Assembly: GCA_021014325.1 (NCBI GenBank) | Contig: CM037462.1 | Span: 15,582,135 to 15,646,134 of the forward strand | Reading direction: 5' to 3' | From: Plazaster borealis | Lineage: Eukaryota > Echinodermata > Asteroidea > Forcipulatida > Labidiasteridae | DNA length: 64,000 bases | Notes under the pieces: model-generated | Told to the model about the DNA's origin: nothing | Database searches by the model: none | Seen by the model: the letters and a program-made list of their open reading frames with translations, nothing else | Made by a program: the position numbers and the translations under genes | Shown here: in pieces, positions 1 through 11,224 of the stretch | Position numbering within the stretch: the first letter of the stretch is position 1 | Layout: the number at the start of each line of letters is the position of its first letter

Positions 1-107
1 TAAGAGATATGAAAAATGCCATTGGATGTATGGAAGAGAAATGTGCTTCAAATTTTCAAAAATGCAAACGAGTTTCAAAGAATGTTTTCCTTATTTTTTG
101 TTTACAG

Positions 108-218
108 GTGTGTGTGGAAACAACTCTCCGTACTGTGCAAACTGGCCAACATACTTGTGTGGAAACGCTGCTGTGTCGGGCCAATGCCCACTTAAGTGCG
201 GACTGTGTGTTCCAGATT
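108..218 (+). CDS. ShKT-domain exon (internal exon of an otherwise unseen gene)
   Basis: A 111-bp exon is bounded by a pyrimidine-rich acceptor ending in TTTACAG and a GTACGT donor. It enters and leaves in phase 2, so it can be added or skipped without shifting the frame. It encodes about 37 residues with six cysteines and the pattern C-x5-YCANW, then YLC, then QCPLKCGLC, which is the ShKT (ShK-like) fold signature. In animals this domain is common in secreted proteins such as astacin-type proteases and other extracellular enzymes, as well as in venom peptides; one domain alone does not tell which. The other exons are not recognisable in the window and probably lie to the left. The overlapping frame also stays open over this stretch but lacks the cysteine pattern, so I prefer this frame. 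Confidence 0.6.
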
Positions 219-539
219 GTACGTAGTTTACATTACATTAACATTTCCTATTTACATTTTTAATCACTAAGGATTCATTAGTGAATCATAACCACTCCAT
301 ATAAATTGTATACGGTATAGCACAATAGGCCCAAGAAGGTGTTTGTGCTCGATTTGGCAGAACCATTTTAAAACGGCCCAGAAGATTCGACCACACACAG
401 TGTTGCATCATTGCTCCCCTAACAATGTTGGCAAGTTAAAGTGCTGGAGAACGAAAGACGTTAGAGCTTTGAAAGTAACAATTTAGAGCTGGAGGAAGTC
501 AAGGGTCAACAGTTTAGCCGTTGATGCAATCATGATGAA

Positions 540-729
540 ACGGAGCTTATTAAAGGGACATCGGTAAAAAAAAAATTAATCTTCGTTTGAGCGAAGTTTT
601 TTTTGTTTCGTTCGAACGAAGATTTTTTCGTTCGAACGAAAATTATTTTCGTTCAAACGAAGATAGAACAAAGATTGTTTCGTGATTTGCTTTCTTCACC
701 TATGCCACCTATGTCCCTAAAAGCTCCGT
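540..729. mobile_element. 190-bp inverted-repeat element (CGGAGC...GGGACA termini)
   Basis: The left end begins ACGGAGCTTATTAAAGGGAC and the right end is its imperfect reverse complement. The core (580-664) is a cluster of palindromes built on TTCGTTCGAACGAA, at 607-620 and 627-640, with degenerate copies at 581-596 and 648-661. The termini resemble those of the element at 4052-4212. It looks like a non-autonomous foldback or MITE. Confidence 0.5.
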
Positions 730-1574
730 ATGGTGACAACCTTAATCTATCTTTTTTCAAGCAGTTGTGTTAGTTAACAAGAAACTCTGAAAATGTGTTT
801 TTGACTTTGTAGAGCTCGACTAGATTTTACGTCCACGATATCTTTGCTTAATTAATGGAGTTTTCTGAAGATGTTAATTTCACCTTTACATTCCATTGTT
901 TTAATTGCAGCTGCAATAGAGATGCAACTTACTGATGAAAACATGATGGATGAATTCCTGTAGACTGCGAAGCACAGATGCAGAGGTGTTAATAATAAAT
1001 AATCAATAAGATCGTAATACGAATTTTCAAACGAATAACGTAAAGCTAGCAATAGTTATAATTTCCGGGTAGGTTTTCACTGCTTTTCGAAATCATAATT
1101 GGTATTCTTACATTAATTTCAATAGCTGTTCAAGTCACAAGAATTATACATTATTTTTAATCACTGCATTATTTTAATTCAAGTGTTTATAGTTATACAT
1201 TAAATTTGACAATTTGACACACTTCAGCAAAATCTTTGACGATAACTCAAAATGTCCTCACTTGGCTCAGATTTTTTTTACGCCCTTATTTCACTATATA
1301 AGAACCGAAATATTACTATTTCAATGCTCCAGACACTTATAAATTTTATTTCAGGTATTTTTCAGTAAAACATACCCCTTGTAACACGTGGATCTTTAAT
1401 ATAATTAATTTTACTTTTTAATAATCAAAGAGTGTACAAGTTTGAGATTTTACAATTTATCAATCACTTATATCCAACACAGCAATCTATAGTTGGTTTC
1501 GACCGAATTGCATAATTAAACTACTATTGTGGGACTACTAATGTTTAGTGGCGTAGTGATATTATGAATACTAA
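730..1574. other. AT-rich stretch without a gene
   Basis: No supported reading frame or splice structure was seen. The part around 1340-1530 has weak but colinear similarity to 19010-19250, which lies downstream of copy B. This is what would be expected if the 3' flanks of A and B descend from one duplicated segment. Confidence 0.4.
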
Positions 1575-1954
1575 TTAAAGGCATCGTACACGTTTGGTAA
1601 TTTCTCAATATATATATTAGCATAAAAACTGACTTGGTAACGAGCAACAGAGAGCTGTTGATAGTAAAAAAAAAACATTGTGTGAAACGACTCCCTCTGA
1701 AGTAACGTAGTTTTTGAGAAAGTGGTAATTTCTCACTAAAATAATCAAAACTTCCTGCAAGAAGTTTTTATTCCTATATCTGAAAGCACACAAATTTGTA
1801 CAACAAGGGTATTTTTTCTTTCATCATTTTCTTGCAACTTCGATGACCAATTGAGCCCAAATTTTCACAGGCCTGTTATTTTATGCATATGTTGGGATAC
1901 ACCAAATGAGAACACTGGTCTTTGACAATTACCAAACGTGTACGATGCCTTTAA
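1575..1954. mobile_element. 380-bp TIR element (MITE), copy 1
   Basis: The two ends are perfect 28-bp inverted repeats starting TTAAAGGCATCG, so TTAA is either the last part of the TIR or a TTAA target duplication. The interior aligns to the element at 4482-4867: both carry stretches such as CTCCCTCTGAAGT, CTGAAAGCACACAA, TTATTTTATGCATATGTTG and CTGGTCTTTGACAATTACCA. There is no coding capacity. I recall this family as abundant in echinoderm genomes, without having checked. Confidence 0.75.
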
Positions 1955-3147
1955 GGACGGGGTAAAACTTAATTCAGGGTGCGGCCTATGGTCAACAGTG
2001 GCTGTTAGCCTGGCCTGGGAGGTTGAAGTCTCTGTCCAAAGTTCATGTTTAAGTTACGTTAAATTTAGTTATACAATAAATCATTTGTTTTTTCCTGCAA
2101 GAAGAAGTTTCACTAATCTGTTTAATTTCGAGTTAAGTGTATTAGGATCCCGGTAGAACTCTTAACTGAGGGAAATGGCAAACAGATTTTACCACATAAG
2201 CACTAATTAAGTAATTTCTCTAAAGTGTAATGACTGGGGTTAGTCAAATTCCTTGATATCCTAGAATGGACCATTCCACATATCTAAGAGGCCCCAGATT
2301 TTTTGAATTGTTTTTTACAGGATTTTTCCAAGACAATCTTTGAATGGTGTTGTAGTAAATAAGGGCATTGCCATGCCATTAAGAACTTAGATAATTAGAG
2401 AAATATACCTATCACTGGTTGCTAAAGGACTCAAATAATCTTAGACAATAGCTGGGCATATAGTGAAGACACTTAGATGTAAACATTATTGGGAAATACA
2501 CATACTTAATAATATTTAGTAATGTTGGCCGTTTCGTCCCTCGGGATAAAGTAGGGGTGTTTCCACGCCCCTAAAAGGTTAGCTTATTGGGGACAAATAA
2601 ATCAATTACTGGTTATCTATGAACTCAAATAATTCTAGACAACAGCTTGGCATGTAAAGAAGTCACTTATATGTAAAGTATCATTGGAAATGGACAAAAT
2701 GTTTGTTCACTATAATCTTGGATGGTGTGGTCCGATCTGTTGGCCATCTTCAGCATTGGAGTATAGACGATGTGACCTCTGACGTCACTCGAAAACCATA
2801 ACATGATGCACGCGCATGTCGCCGGGCAAAACCTTTGTGTACTTGACAGCCAGCTAGAAAGTACACGCAATCTTACCATGACTATACGCGTCTTTTTGCC
2901 CGGCGGAACATGACTTGGACAGTGTAATGGTAAAGCCATCAGAGTGGGAACAGCAGAACAAAGGAACACAAAAGGGACAATGCTGTCCTCACTTTGGAAT
3001 CCTTTGTATTTTTATGTCCTCACATTTTTTTCGTGCGCTTAGTCTATGGAGAGTGTTAACTTAGAGGGACAAAGGAAAGTCCTCACATTGATAGCAAAAA
3101 ATTGATAGGTGTTTTGTCAACAGAGGGCGGTTTGAATGTAAACAGAG
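1955..3147. other. No gene seen; contains a ~90-bp diverged direct repeat
   Basis: Positions 2408-2497 and 2602-2691 are diverged direct repeats, both running through ACTGGTT, ACTCAAATAAT, TTAGACAA or CTAGACAA, CAGCT or TAGCT, and CACTTA-ATGTAAA. The rest has no convincing coding signal; the minus-strand open frame at 2667-2969 has no recognisable features. Confidence 0.4.
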
Positions 3148-3347
3148 CAGAGCTGTGTATTGAGAGAGTTGCGACAACTTGCGATTAGAAGCCATTTTGT
3201 CTCCAAAAAATGCATTGGCGAATACAGGGTGCCAGACTAGTCTGCCCATTGGGTTGTGCTGCATTTGGAACAAAATGGCGTCCAGCAACCACGTGACCGG
3301 AGAAAGCTGGTCCCTCCATGTCGCAACTCTCTCAATACACAGCTCTG
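3148..3347. repeat. Perfect 29-bp inverted repeat around a 142-bp spacer
   Basis: Positions 3148-3176 (starting CAGAGCTGTGTATTGAG) are the exact reverse complement of 3319-3347. The spacer holds no convincing gene. It may be the end pair of a small foldback element. Confidence 0.6.
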
Positions 3348-4051
3348 GAACAGAGCAGAGAGGTCACGTCGTCTAAGTGGAGTAAACGCACTTAAGGGGG
3401 ATTAGATATCATTCTTCCTCTACCCCCCCCCCTGTCTTTATATAAAAAGACCAATAGTCCAACTGCCCTACGCATACCTCATGGTATACAGGGCGTGGAG
3501 CAAAGGATTTCACTATTCAAAAGTATGCAAGGAATGGGTGTGTATAAGGGACTAGTTGACTAATTATAAAAATGTATTGAAATTGAATACACTCGGCATG
3601 AAAGGGAAGACAACAATTTAAAAAACAGTAAATCTAAAGTGTGAGAAGTTTGAAAGGTAAGAACAAATATAATTAGGGATTATGTTCAGATAGGCTGGGG
3701 TGAGGTTGTAGAATGGTGGATGGCAAAATAATTTAAGGGAGGGAGGGAGTATGAGGTCTAAACTTATGATATGCACTGCAGTGGGAGGCAATTTTAAGTG
3801 TACCGGTAGTGTGTATTTTAGTAAATAACAGGTGTGACTTGTCAATAACATTAAAACAAAAATTATGTATTACAAAAATGAAAGTAAGGTTATTGACTTG
3901 TTGTTAATTACTTGAATTTTTTATTAATTTGAGGTTTGATTTGTGCATGTAGTTATATTGATTCTGGTTATCACGTTAAAAGCAATCTTTTGTAGATTTT
4001 GGAATGGTAGGTGGGAAGGGAAGGTTCATGCTCCTTTGCTGCGCTCATATA

Positions 4052-4212
4052 CGGAGCCCCTATAACGGGACAGGTAAAACAAAAATTGAAAAGGTAAACA
4101 AAATGAAAAATTTATTTCGTTACCACGAAATAACATTTCTAGGGAACGAAATAATTTTGATTTTTTTTTTACATTTTCACTTTGTTTTTAACCTGTCCCT
4201 TTAGGGGCTCTG
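4052..4212. mobile_element. ~160-bp inverted-repeat element, same family as 540-729
   Basis: The ends GGAGCCCCTATAACGGGACA and, on the other strand, GAGCCCCTAAAGGGACAGGT form imperfect TIRs. The core is rich in TTTCGTT / ACGAAAT motifs. Solo ends of the same kind (ATAGGGGCTC after TAACTGT) occur in intron 1 of copies A, B and C near 14040, 32685 and 55445. Confidence 0.5.
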
Positions 4213-4481
4213 TACTCATACACCATGCAGACAGTTTATTTTTAGGGACGCCTTTAACATTGTCAGACAATTGATTTTGTTCAAACTAAAGCACAGATAG
4301 GGTAAAATGGTTTTCTGCTTGGTGTCGATGATTAAAAACAAATTACTGATGTTATGGTTTAAAGCCTTATTTTTTCCTTTTGTGCGCCGAACTTCTGGGG
4401 GATTGATTCGTAGTGATTCTAGGGAATGTTGTGGTTCAGGTTTCCGAAAAAAAACTGTCTCAATACGCACATGATAGTTTG

Positions 4482-4867
4482 TTAAAGGCAGTGGACACTA
4501 TTGGTAATTACTCAAAATAATTATCAGCACAAAACCTTACTTGGTATCAAGTAATGGGGAGAGGTTGGTAGTATAAAACATTGTGAGAAACGGCTCCCTC
4601 TGAAGTGGAGTAGTTTTCGAGAAAGAAGTAATTTTCCACGAATTTGATTTCGAGACCTCAAGTTTAGAACTTGAGGTCTCGAAATCAAGCATCTGAAAGC
4701 ACACAACTTCGTGTGACAAGGGTGTTTTTTCTTTCATAGTTATCTTGCAACTCCGACGACCGATCGAACTCAAATTTTTACAGGTTTGTTATTTTATGCA
4801 TATGTTGTGATACACCAAGTGAGAAGACTGGTCTTTGACAATTACCAATAGTGTACACTGTCTTTAA
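4482..4867. mobile_element. 386-bp TIR element (MITE), copy 2
   Basis: Same family as 1575-1954. The 28-bp ends start TTAAAGGCAGTG and TTAAAGACAGTG and match at 26 positions. A near-perfect internal palindrome at about 4641-4686 has arms GATTTCGAGACCTCAAGTT separated by three bases; copy 1 lacks it. Confidence 0.75.
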
Positions 4868-4988
4868 TTTTGACGGTTCAGAAAGCACTTGGCATTGTTT
4901 TTGAATTAATCTTGAAACAAAAAAACTTCAAACCATGTGCAGACACACCGAGAGTTATACTTTGATTTACAGTGTTGTTATTTTGATA

Positions 4989-5588
4989 GACCGATCCAAG
5001 GCGCGCAACGCTGCACGCTGCCATGGCTGCACCGCCATTGATGGGACGCTGGTAGCGCAATGTTTTGTACACGAAGACATGGAAAAATCCTTGTCTTTTC
5101 AACTTTTTATGTGGATTAGGTGTCTTTCTCAACGATTTACACAATTTCTCTGACAGGACAGCATGACGTAACGATGTATAGTACACTGACCATAAATATT
5201 TACAACTTAACACAAACTGAATCCTGAAAACGGCGCAGACGATAGGTGAGTTTAAATGTGATAGACGCTGAAACTTCAAACTGCACGGTCGGGTTTAAAT
5301 TTATGTGCTACATCGGCAGGGTTTTTCGACAGAATATCAGTATTCACTTTCTGATAAGTTTCAAATAATTATTAGTTAATAAGTATATCCTTAATAAGTA
5401 TATAATTTTGACATGCTGTCCTGTCAGGGAAAGTATGTAAATCATTAAGGAAGACACTTAATTCGCATAAAAAGTTAAAAAGACAATGGGTTTACCATGT
5501 CTTCGTGTACAAAACATTGCGCTGCCGGCGCCCCAGCAATGGCGGTGCAGCCATGGCAGCGCGCAGCACTTACGCGTATGGATCGGTC
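4989..5588. mobile_element. 600-bp foldback element with ~180-bp arms
   Basis: The left arm (4989 to about 5170, starting GACCGATCC) is repeated inverted at about 5410-5588, ending GGATCGGTC. Shared blocks include CATGGCTGCACCGCCATTG, GCGCAATGTTTTGTACACGA and the region around ACAGGACAGCATG. It sits just beyond the 3' end of copy A and has no coding signal. Confidence 0.6.
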
Positions 5589-6426
5589 TGTATGTCTCCT
5601 TTTGTCAACACTTTGTTTAATGCTTCTATAAATTGCAATGAGCTTAATAAAGACTAAATCTGAACAGGAGTGTCATTTGCGACTTTGTTGGAAACCACAT
5701 CATAAAATAAAGCGTTCCATCAGCATCAGCATCAGCACCATCATTACAATGTTGACTATTCCAAGGCTGACGAAGGCTAGGTCGTAACTTTGTGTCAGGT
5801 CGTACAACAACCCTGCAACGAGACCAAACAAGATGAAAAGCAAAGGAACTTCTGTCCTGGGTTTTAATTTAAAAAAAAACACCTTTTTTCTTGAAGGAAT
5901 CAGAAATAAGCTGTAAAAGGCTACGATGCCACGCAGTGGTGTTCCCCTTCATTCCCTTGAAAATATTGGCACTATTTAAGATATTAACGAAAGTTGGATA
6001 TCATCCTCGTACTACAAATCACTACGGCACCGCAACCACATAAAAAAATTACTTCCATGTTATAGTAAACCTTACCTGCTACAAAACTTCCGATGGTTTC
6101 TCCGAGCCCGTAGAGACAAAGACCCAAAATATATAAATCAACTACAGTACTTTCGCCGTAGATTTCTGCGATCACTAACGTCATTAGCGTGTTTAGAATT
6201 CCAATAGCTCCACCGTTGATACAAGACAAAGACATCAGAGCCTGCCATAAGTAACACAAATATTCCTGTGTTAAAAACACGATTTCGAAATTTACGCAGT
6301 TTTCCCAAAGTGAAATTACATTTTGTTAATACACTGGTGCCATACACTCTAAAAACTCCCGGGTCAAATTTGACCCGGAATGGGTCAAATCTGACCCAGA
6401 TTCCGGGTTCTATTTGGTACGACCCT

Positions 6427-6712
6427 TTCCGGGTCAAAATGACCCGGAGTGTTGGGTCGAGCCATATTGACCCGGAAACGGGTCACAACAGCTGACCCAT
6501 TTCCGGGTCAAAGCCAATGGTTCCGGGTCAAAATGACCCGGACTGTTGGGTCGAGCCATATTGACCCGGAAACGGGTCACAACGGCTGACCTATTTCCGG
6601 GTCAAAGGCAATGGTTCCGGGTCGGAATGACCCGGAAACATTGGGTCTCACTTTGATGACTCAGAAATGGGTCACAAGAGCTGACCCATTTCCGGGTCAC
6701 GTTCTGGGTGAA
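6427..6712. repeat. 94-bp tandem repeat of GGGTCA/TGACCC palindromes, 3 units
   Basis: The motif TTCCGGGTC starts at 6427, 6521 and 6615, giving a period of 94 bp. Each unit carries GGGTCA-3nt-TGACCC, plus a second inverted pair around GGGTCGAGCC...GGGTCAC. A further pair with a 4-nt spacer lies at 6361-6376. These are subterminal repeats of the element in copy A intron 3. Confidence 0.8.
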
Positions 6713-8029
6713 TTTGAAAATGCATTTCTAGTTGGTTCATTTACACTGACCCATTTCAACCAGAAATATAGACCCTTTGCACAACACGCAGCACACTCAC
6801 ACGCGCCTAACCTGTCCGCCATTTTAGGAATCAAAGTCATGCACAAACATATGCACAAAAGCAATAAACCCCCTTCCATAACGCGAAACACTACAATACG
6901 CTGAGGTCACGCGCACGTTTTACGCACAAAGAACAGCTATCGTCCAATGATCTGCATCCTTTTGGCCGTAGAGATGGCGCTTCTTGAGAGTGTGACGTCA
7001 TGCAAGGTGTCTATTCGGTCATGAAATAAGCATGTGTTAATTGCCATTGGCTACAAAGACCATCCAAATGAGTTAACAGTCAAAAATTATTTTGATCAAT
7101 TCTGTGAGGAATCAATTTTTGACAAGCCAACAACACATGCTTACCTTCACAACCAGTTTGGAAATTGTACATGCTTAAAGCTATCTGAAGAGAAAAAATA
7201 AAACAAGAAAACGTAATTCAGTGTGCACAGAATGTATTCGCATGTTTATTGTTCTTCAAAAAACCATAGCAACAGTTATGTTTTTATTCTTTTACATACA
7301 TTCAAATGTAACAATTTGACTTTTCCAGAGTATAGAGTATTTATGAACTGTGTTTTCAGTAACCATACAGTTGTGTTCAAGAAATGCATGTATTAAGCTT
7401 AAATAATACTCAAAAATACTACTTTGAATACCAGCTTGAATACCTTTCATTCAGGAAGTCAAAACATGTCACAATTTTGAATCAATAACTGTGTCCAACA
7501 GTTCTACTAATTTTGTGAATAACTTTTATATGCGCCTACTATATGAGCACTAACAATTTCCTCATCTAGAGTTTGGCAAGCATGTGGAACATAGTGCTTT
7601 ACATGTATGTGGCACATAATGCACTTGTGTTATAAACAGGAAGCATTTCCAACCAGCCAGCCCTTTGAAACCACGAAGTGTAGGGCTTTTGGTCAATATG
7701 AATAGGTACTATATGATAATGGAATTAGAATGATTTAGAATATGGAATAATGCTCCGACTTTGGAAAAATATGACGAAAATAAAAATGTTTTTGCAAGAT
7801 GGTTCTTAAAGGTTCGTACACGAAGAAATTTTCAAAAGCATTCATTTTGACCGCAAGTGACATGTGCAGTAAATAGTCCTCCATTGACGATCCCATGTAT
7901 ATTTCGCAAGTGCCACACTAAATTGTCTTCATTGCCTGCAATCAGGTTTCCACATTTGTAACACAGTCACAGGTATCCCATTTTGGAAGCAGGTCATTAT
8001 ATGTACTGTTAATATAGTTGAAACTGTAC

Positions 8030-8945
8030 CTCTGGGCTTAGTTGCGATAATCGTAACCCTCCATCCTCCCGACGGTCGGAGACCGGAGGGTTACGACTCG
8101 GTTAGCACAAGATTCGACCATTCGTGCCAAAACGTGCAATTTCGACCAATGTTGACAGACTAGTCACCAGATTTGCCCAATTTTTACCACCTTCGAAAAT
8201 CATGACACAATCTAAGAACACAGATTTGATTATCAATGTCTAATGAACCCATTCATAATACTCAAAACATCATTGAGAACATATTTGAAGAAAAAAAGAC
8301 AAAAACTTACCGGAGACTGACCAACTCGTATACAAACATGTAGTAACATCACGACCAATCAGCGTCAAACCAAACGCCGCGTGCAGACTCAACGTCACAA
8401 GCTGAGCGCATTTCGTTGCCATGCACAATTTCAGGTTATTTTAAAAAATTAAAAAATTACAGATTGAGCGCGCATTTTGATATGCTGATACACAACTCTG
8501 TGTGCCAGTGGCACAAACTGGAGATTGTGCAAGTCCGTTATATAACTGCGCGTATTAAAAACTTAGGCCACGCCTACGGTTTAAGCTGATTGGTTGAGAA
8601 ATTACACTGATTGGTAACGAAGTGCGGGGTTTAAAACCTCAACCATCGTCTGTCTGTAGTTCACGGGCTTCGCTCAGTCTCCGGTAAGTTTTTGTCTTTC
8701 TTTCTTCAAAATATTTTCTGAATTATGTTTTGAGTGTTATGGTTGGATTCCTTAGACATTGAAGATCAAGCCCTTGGTCTTAGTTAGAATTTGTTTCATG
8801 ATTTTTGAAAGTGGTAAAAATTGGGCAAATCTGGTGACTAGTCTGTCAACATTGGTCGAAATTGCACGTATGGTCGAATCTCGTGCTCACTGTCTCGAGA
8901 CCCCTGCGACCGTCGGGAGAGAGGGTTACGATTATCACAACTACT
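8030..8945. repeat. 0.9 kb foldback with outward-facing splice-donor-like sites
   Basis: The left arm (about 8030-8335) and the right arm (about 8665-8945) are imperfect inverted copies. Shared stretches include GATAATCGTAACCCTC / GAGGGTTACGATTATC and GACTAGTCACCAGATTTGCC / GGCAAATCTGGTGACTAGTC. At the inner edge of each arm lies CAGTCTCCG-GTAAGT, reading outward on each strand. The ~330-bp centre has CCAAT motifs in both orientations (ACCAATCAG near 8354; TGATTGGTT and TGATTGGTAA near 8587 and 8609). Confidence 0.65.
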
Positions 8946-8984
8946 CTGGGCTTTCCTTAAAACACTTCAAGTTTGCTAACAATT

Positions 8985-10142
8985 TCAATCGGGGTCAACT
9001 TGCGGGATCAGCTCCTTCAGAGATTCTGCACAGATATCGAGAAGAACACAGCTTTCTTCATCCACCGCATTTTCTGTGGAAACAAAACAATTTAATAAAA
9101 TAATGTGCAATGTGCAGTGTAATGCTTATTAATAAGGCCTGTACTGAACATTAACATAATTGCACACATGTACATTAGAAATGTCTAGGAGTTGAATCTC
9201 TGTTACGCCAGTCCCAACAATTTTTTTTAAATAACAGTGTCACCCTGTCCAATTCCACAGATAACAAAATAAAGAAAAACAATTTCTAAATATAATAAAA
9301 TAAAATAAAAACTTTCTGACTGGCAAACACTACATGTACACGTACACTGCTTTTGGAAGCAATTTAAGTAAAGTTGCAAATTAATTTTGGTCTAAAACAT
9401 ACTTAAAATGTACTTCCATAAATCTTTAAAATCTTTTGACCATACATTATTTTCGAAAATCAAATGAAAATTGGCACTGAAACAGAAATCGCCGAAAACT
9501 GCGCAGTCTATGGGGAGCAGCTATGCTCATTTACTACCTTGCGCGGTTTTTTTGTTTGCACTCGGCAAATCTAACTTGCGTGAATATCGTTGCCCGCTTG
9601 CGCGCTGCCCGCTTTATTTGTGCTGCGCAAAATTCAATTTTGCGCGTAAAACAAAATTGCGCTCAGTAACGCGAGCAATGCATTTCGCCTGGCAGCATGT
9701 GTACACGTGTGAAAAACTTCACGACGATTTGTACACGATTGCATTTTATTTCACACTGAATTTTCACTGAAAGTGAAAGCAGAATTGTACAAGATATTCA
9801 CGGAGTTGTTAACAGTACAAGGAATACATGAACGGACTTTCCCTTTAAGCTTCCAACATCAGGTAAAAATAGTGGAAAACAGCTCTTGTAACTTTGTTCA
9901 CATTGTAAAAAAGCTTTACCTAGGACGTGTCATGTCAGTGGTCAGTGTCAGTGCATGGTCAGTGCAAGGGAGACTGACGAGTCAAGGGCTACACTACAGC
10001 CTCCCGAGCTTTTGTGGGATCTTGGCACCTCTTTGAGGTTAACAATATGTCAAAAGAAGTAAACTGGTAACATACCTTGAACCTTTTCCTCAAACTCATG
10101 CAAGTTCCACTCTGCAAGTTTGTGCTTAACGGTGAAACTCAT
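8985..10142 (-). CDS. SAM-like domain fragment carried by the intron-3 element of copy A
   Basis: Two minus-strand exons join in phase 1. Exon 1 is 10142-10076, starting at an ATG and ending AAG before GTATGT. Exon 2 starts at 9073 after TTTCCACAG and reaches a TGA at 8985-8987. The product is about 51 residues, beginning MSFTVKHKLAEW and continuing with an LKELIPQVDPD segment, a pattern I associate with N-terminal SAM-like domains of invertebrate transposon-borne or multicopy proteins (W-x-L ... F ... FL-x-LD ... LKELIP). A SAM domain is normally ~65 residues, so this one is truncated. Just upstream lies ATGGCGGCGC at about 10188, a YY1-type promoter motif. Whether it is transcribed is unknown. 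Family assignment is from pattern memory only. Confidence 0.4.
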
Positions 10143-11224
10143 GCCTGCTGGTTTTCGCCTCGTTGTACTGCGCTGATGATAAATTAAAATGGCGGCGCGT
10201 AACGGCTAGTACTAGTATAGGGGATAGGGGGCGCTGCATCGTGTGGATCACCAAATCATGTGACCATTTTCTATCCAATCACAACAGCGTGCTTTGCATT
10301 GACGTCATTCAGCTCAGGTATTTGACCCAGAAAATGGTCAATTTTATTTGACCGGGGTAGAGAGAAAACAATATGTTAAAGTTTTCTTACCACATAATTA
10401 TCCTGGGCAAATGAATCCATAAACATTGCAGCTGAGTTTATAACACACAGTAACACACACAACCAAAATGTACTGATGACATTGTAGCCTTGCAGAGGAA
10501 TATGAATGAGTCTGCCGAGAAGGTTTCCAACACCACCTCCAGTTGACAACAGAGCTGCTGCAGAGAGAGGTATACCTCTTGACACAGCATGAGGTACTAA
10601 AAATACCACCCAAGCAGCAGCAGATGTGCCTTGTAGGAAAAAATACAAACTTGAAGAAGTACCCTGGGTTTCTCAAGGACGACGTTCAAGGAAAGCCAGG
10701 AAGCAACTTCCCTCAGCCGATTACGTAAACCTGGTTCATTTTTGTCATTTAATACTTGGTCTGTGTCTGTTGTGTTTAACTTCGACTACTTCTGGACGTG
10801 ATGATTATTCAGTGCACCAAACACAGTCACGTGGAACATAACAGCAGCCATGATCATCAAGGTTCCACGCCAGCCATAGACTCCGAGAAGAAAATCGACT
10901 ATCGGTGGGAAAGCCATCACACCGAATGACCCACCTAGAAATACTATGGCGTACATGACTTGAAAATGATCAGATGGTGACGATACCAGTGCAACTGTCT
11001 GTGGTATGTAGCTAAGACCCATACCAACACCTGTTGGAGGTGGTAAAAAATATATGTATTATATTCACTAGATTGTTAATGTTTTCTTTAAAAACGGGAC
11101 AAACAGGGTTGGAGAAAATGATCTCCAATAGGATTAAAGGATTGTGTCAACGTCTTTGAGAAGTCTCCCGATCCATTTAATTAAAATACAATCAGATGGA
11201 ATGAGCACTTTGAAAGATAAGGCG

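Larger units (their letters stand above)
6351..10352. mobile_element. ~4 kb DNA element inserted in intron 3 of copy A
   Basis: Intron 3 is about 4.15 kb in A against 1.07 kb in B, and the extra sequence is absent from B, C and D. The left end (CTCCCGGGTCAAAT...TTGACC from 6356) and the reverse complement of the right end (CTACCCCGGTCAAAT...TTGACC, ending near 10352) form degenerate terminal inverted repeats. Inside are a 94-bp palindromic tandem repeat, a 0.9 kb foldback and a two-exon SAM-like fragment on the minus strand. The exact left junction is uncertain because A diverges from B from about 6275. The ACTCTAAAAA end with palindromic internal repeats recalls repeats of fish and marine invertebrates, from memory. 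Confidence 0.55.

Noticed and set aside
5813..5882. Longer exon 5 for copy A, starting MFFFKLKPRTE, with an acceptor at AAACCCAG
   Set aside because: Joining exon 4 at that acceptor shifts the frame. The acceptor CGTTGCAG at 5813-5820 keeps it and yields the expected GLLYDLTQSYD join in A, B and C.
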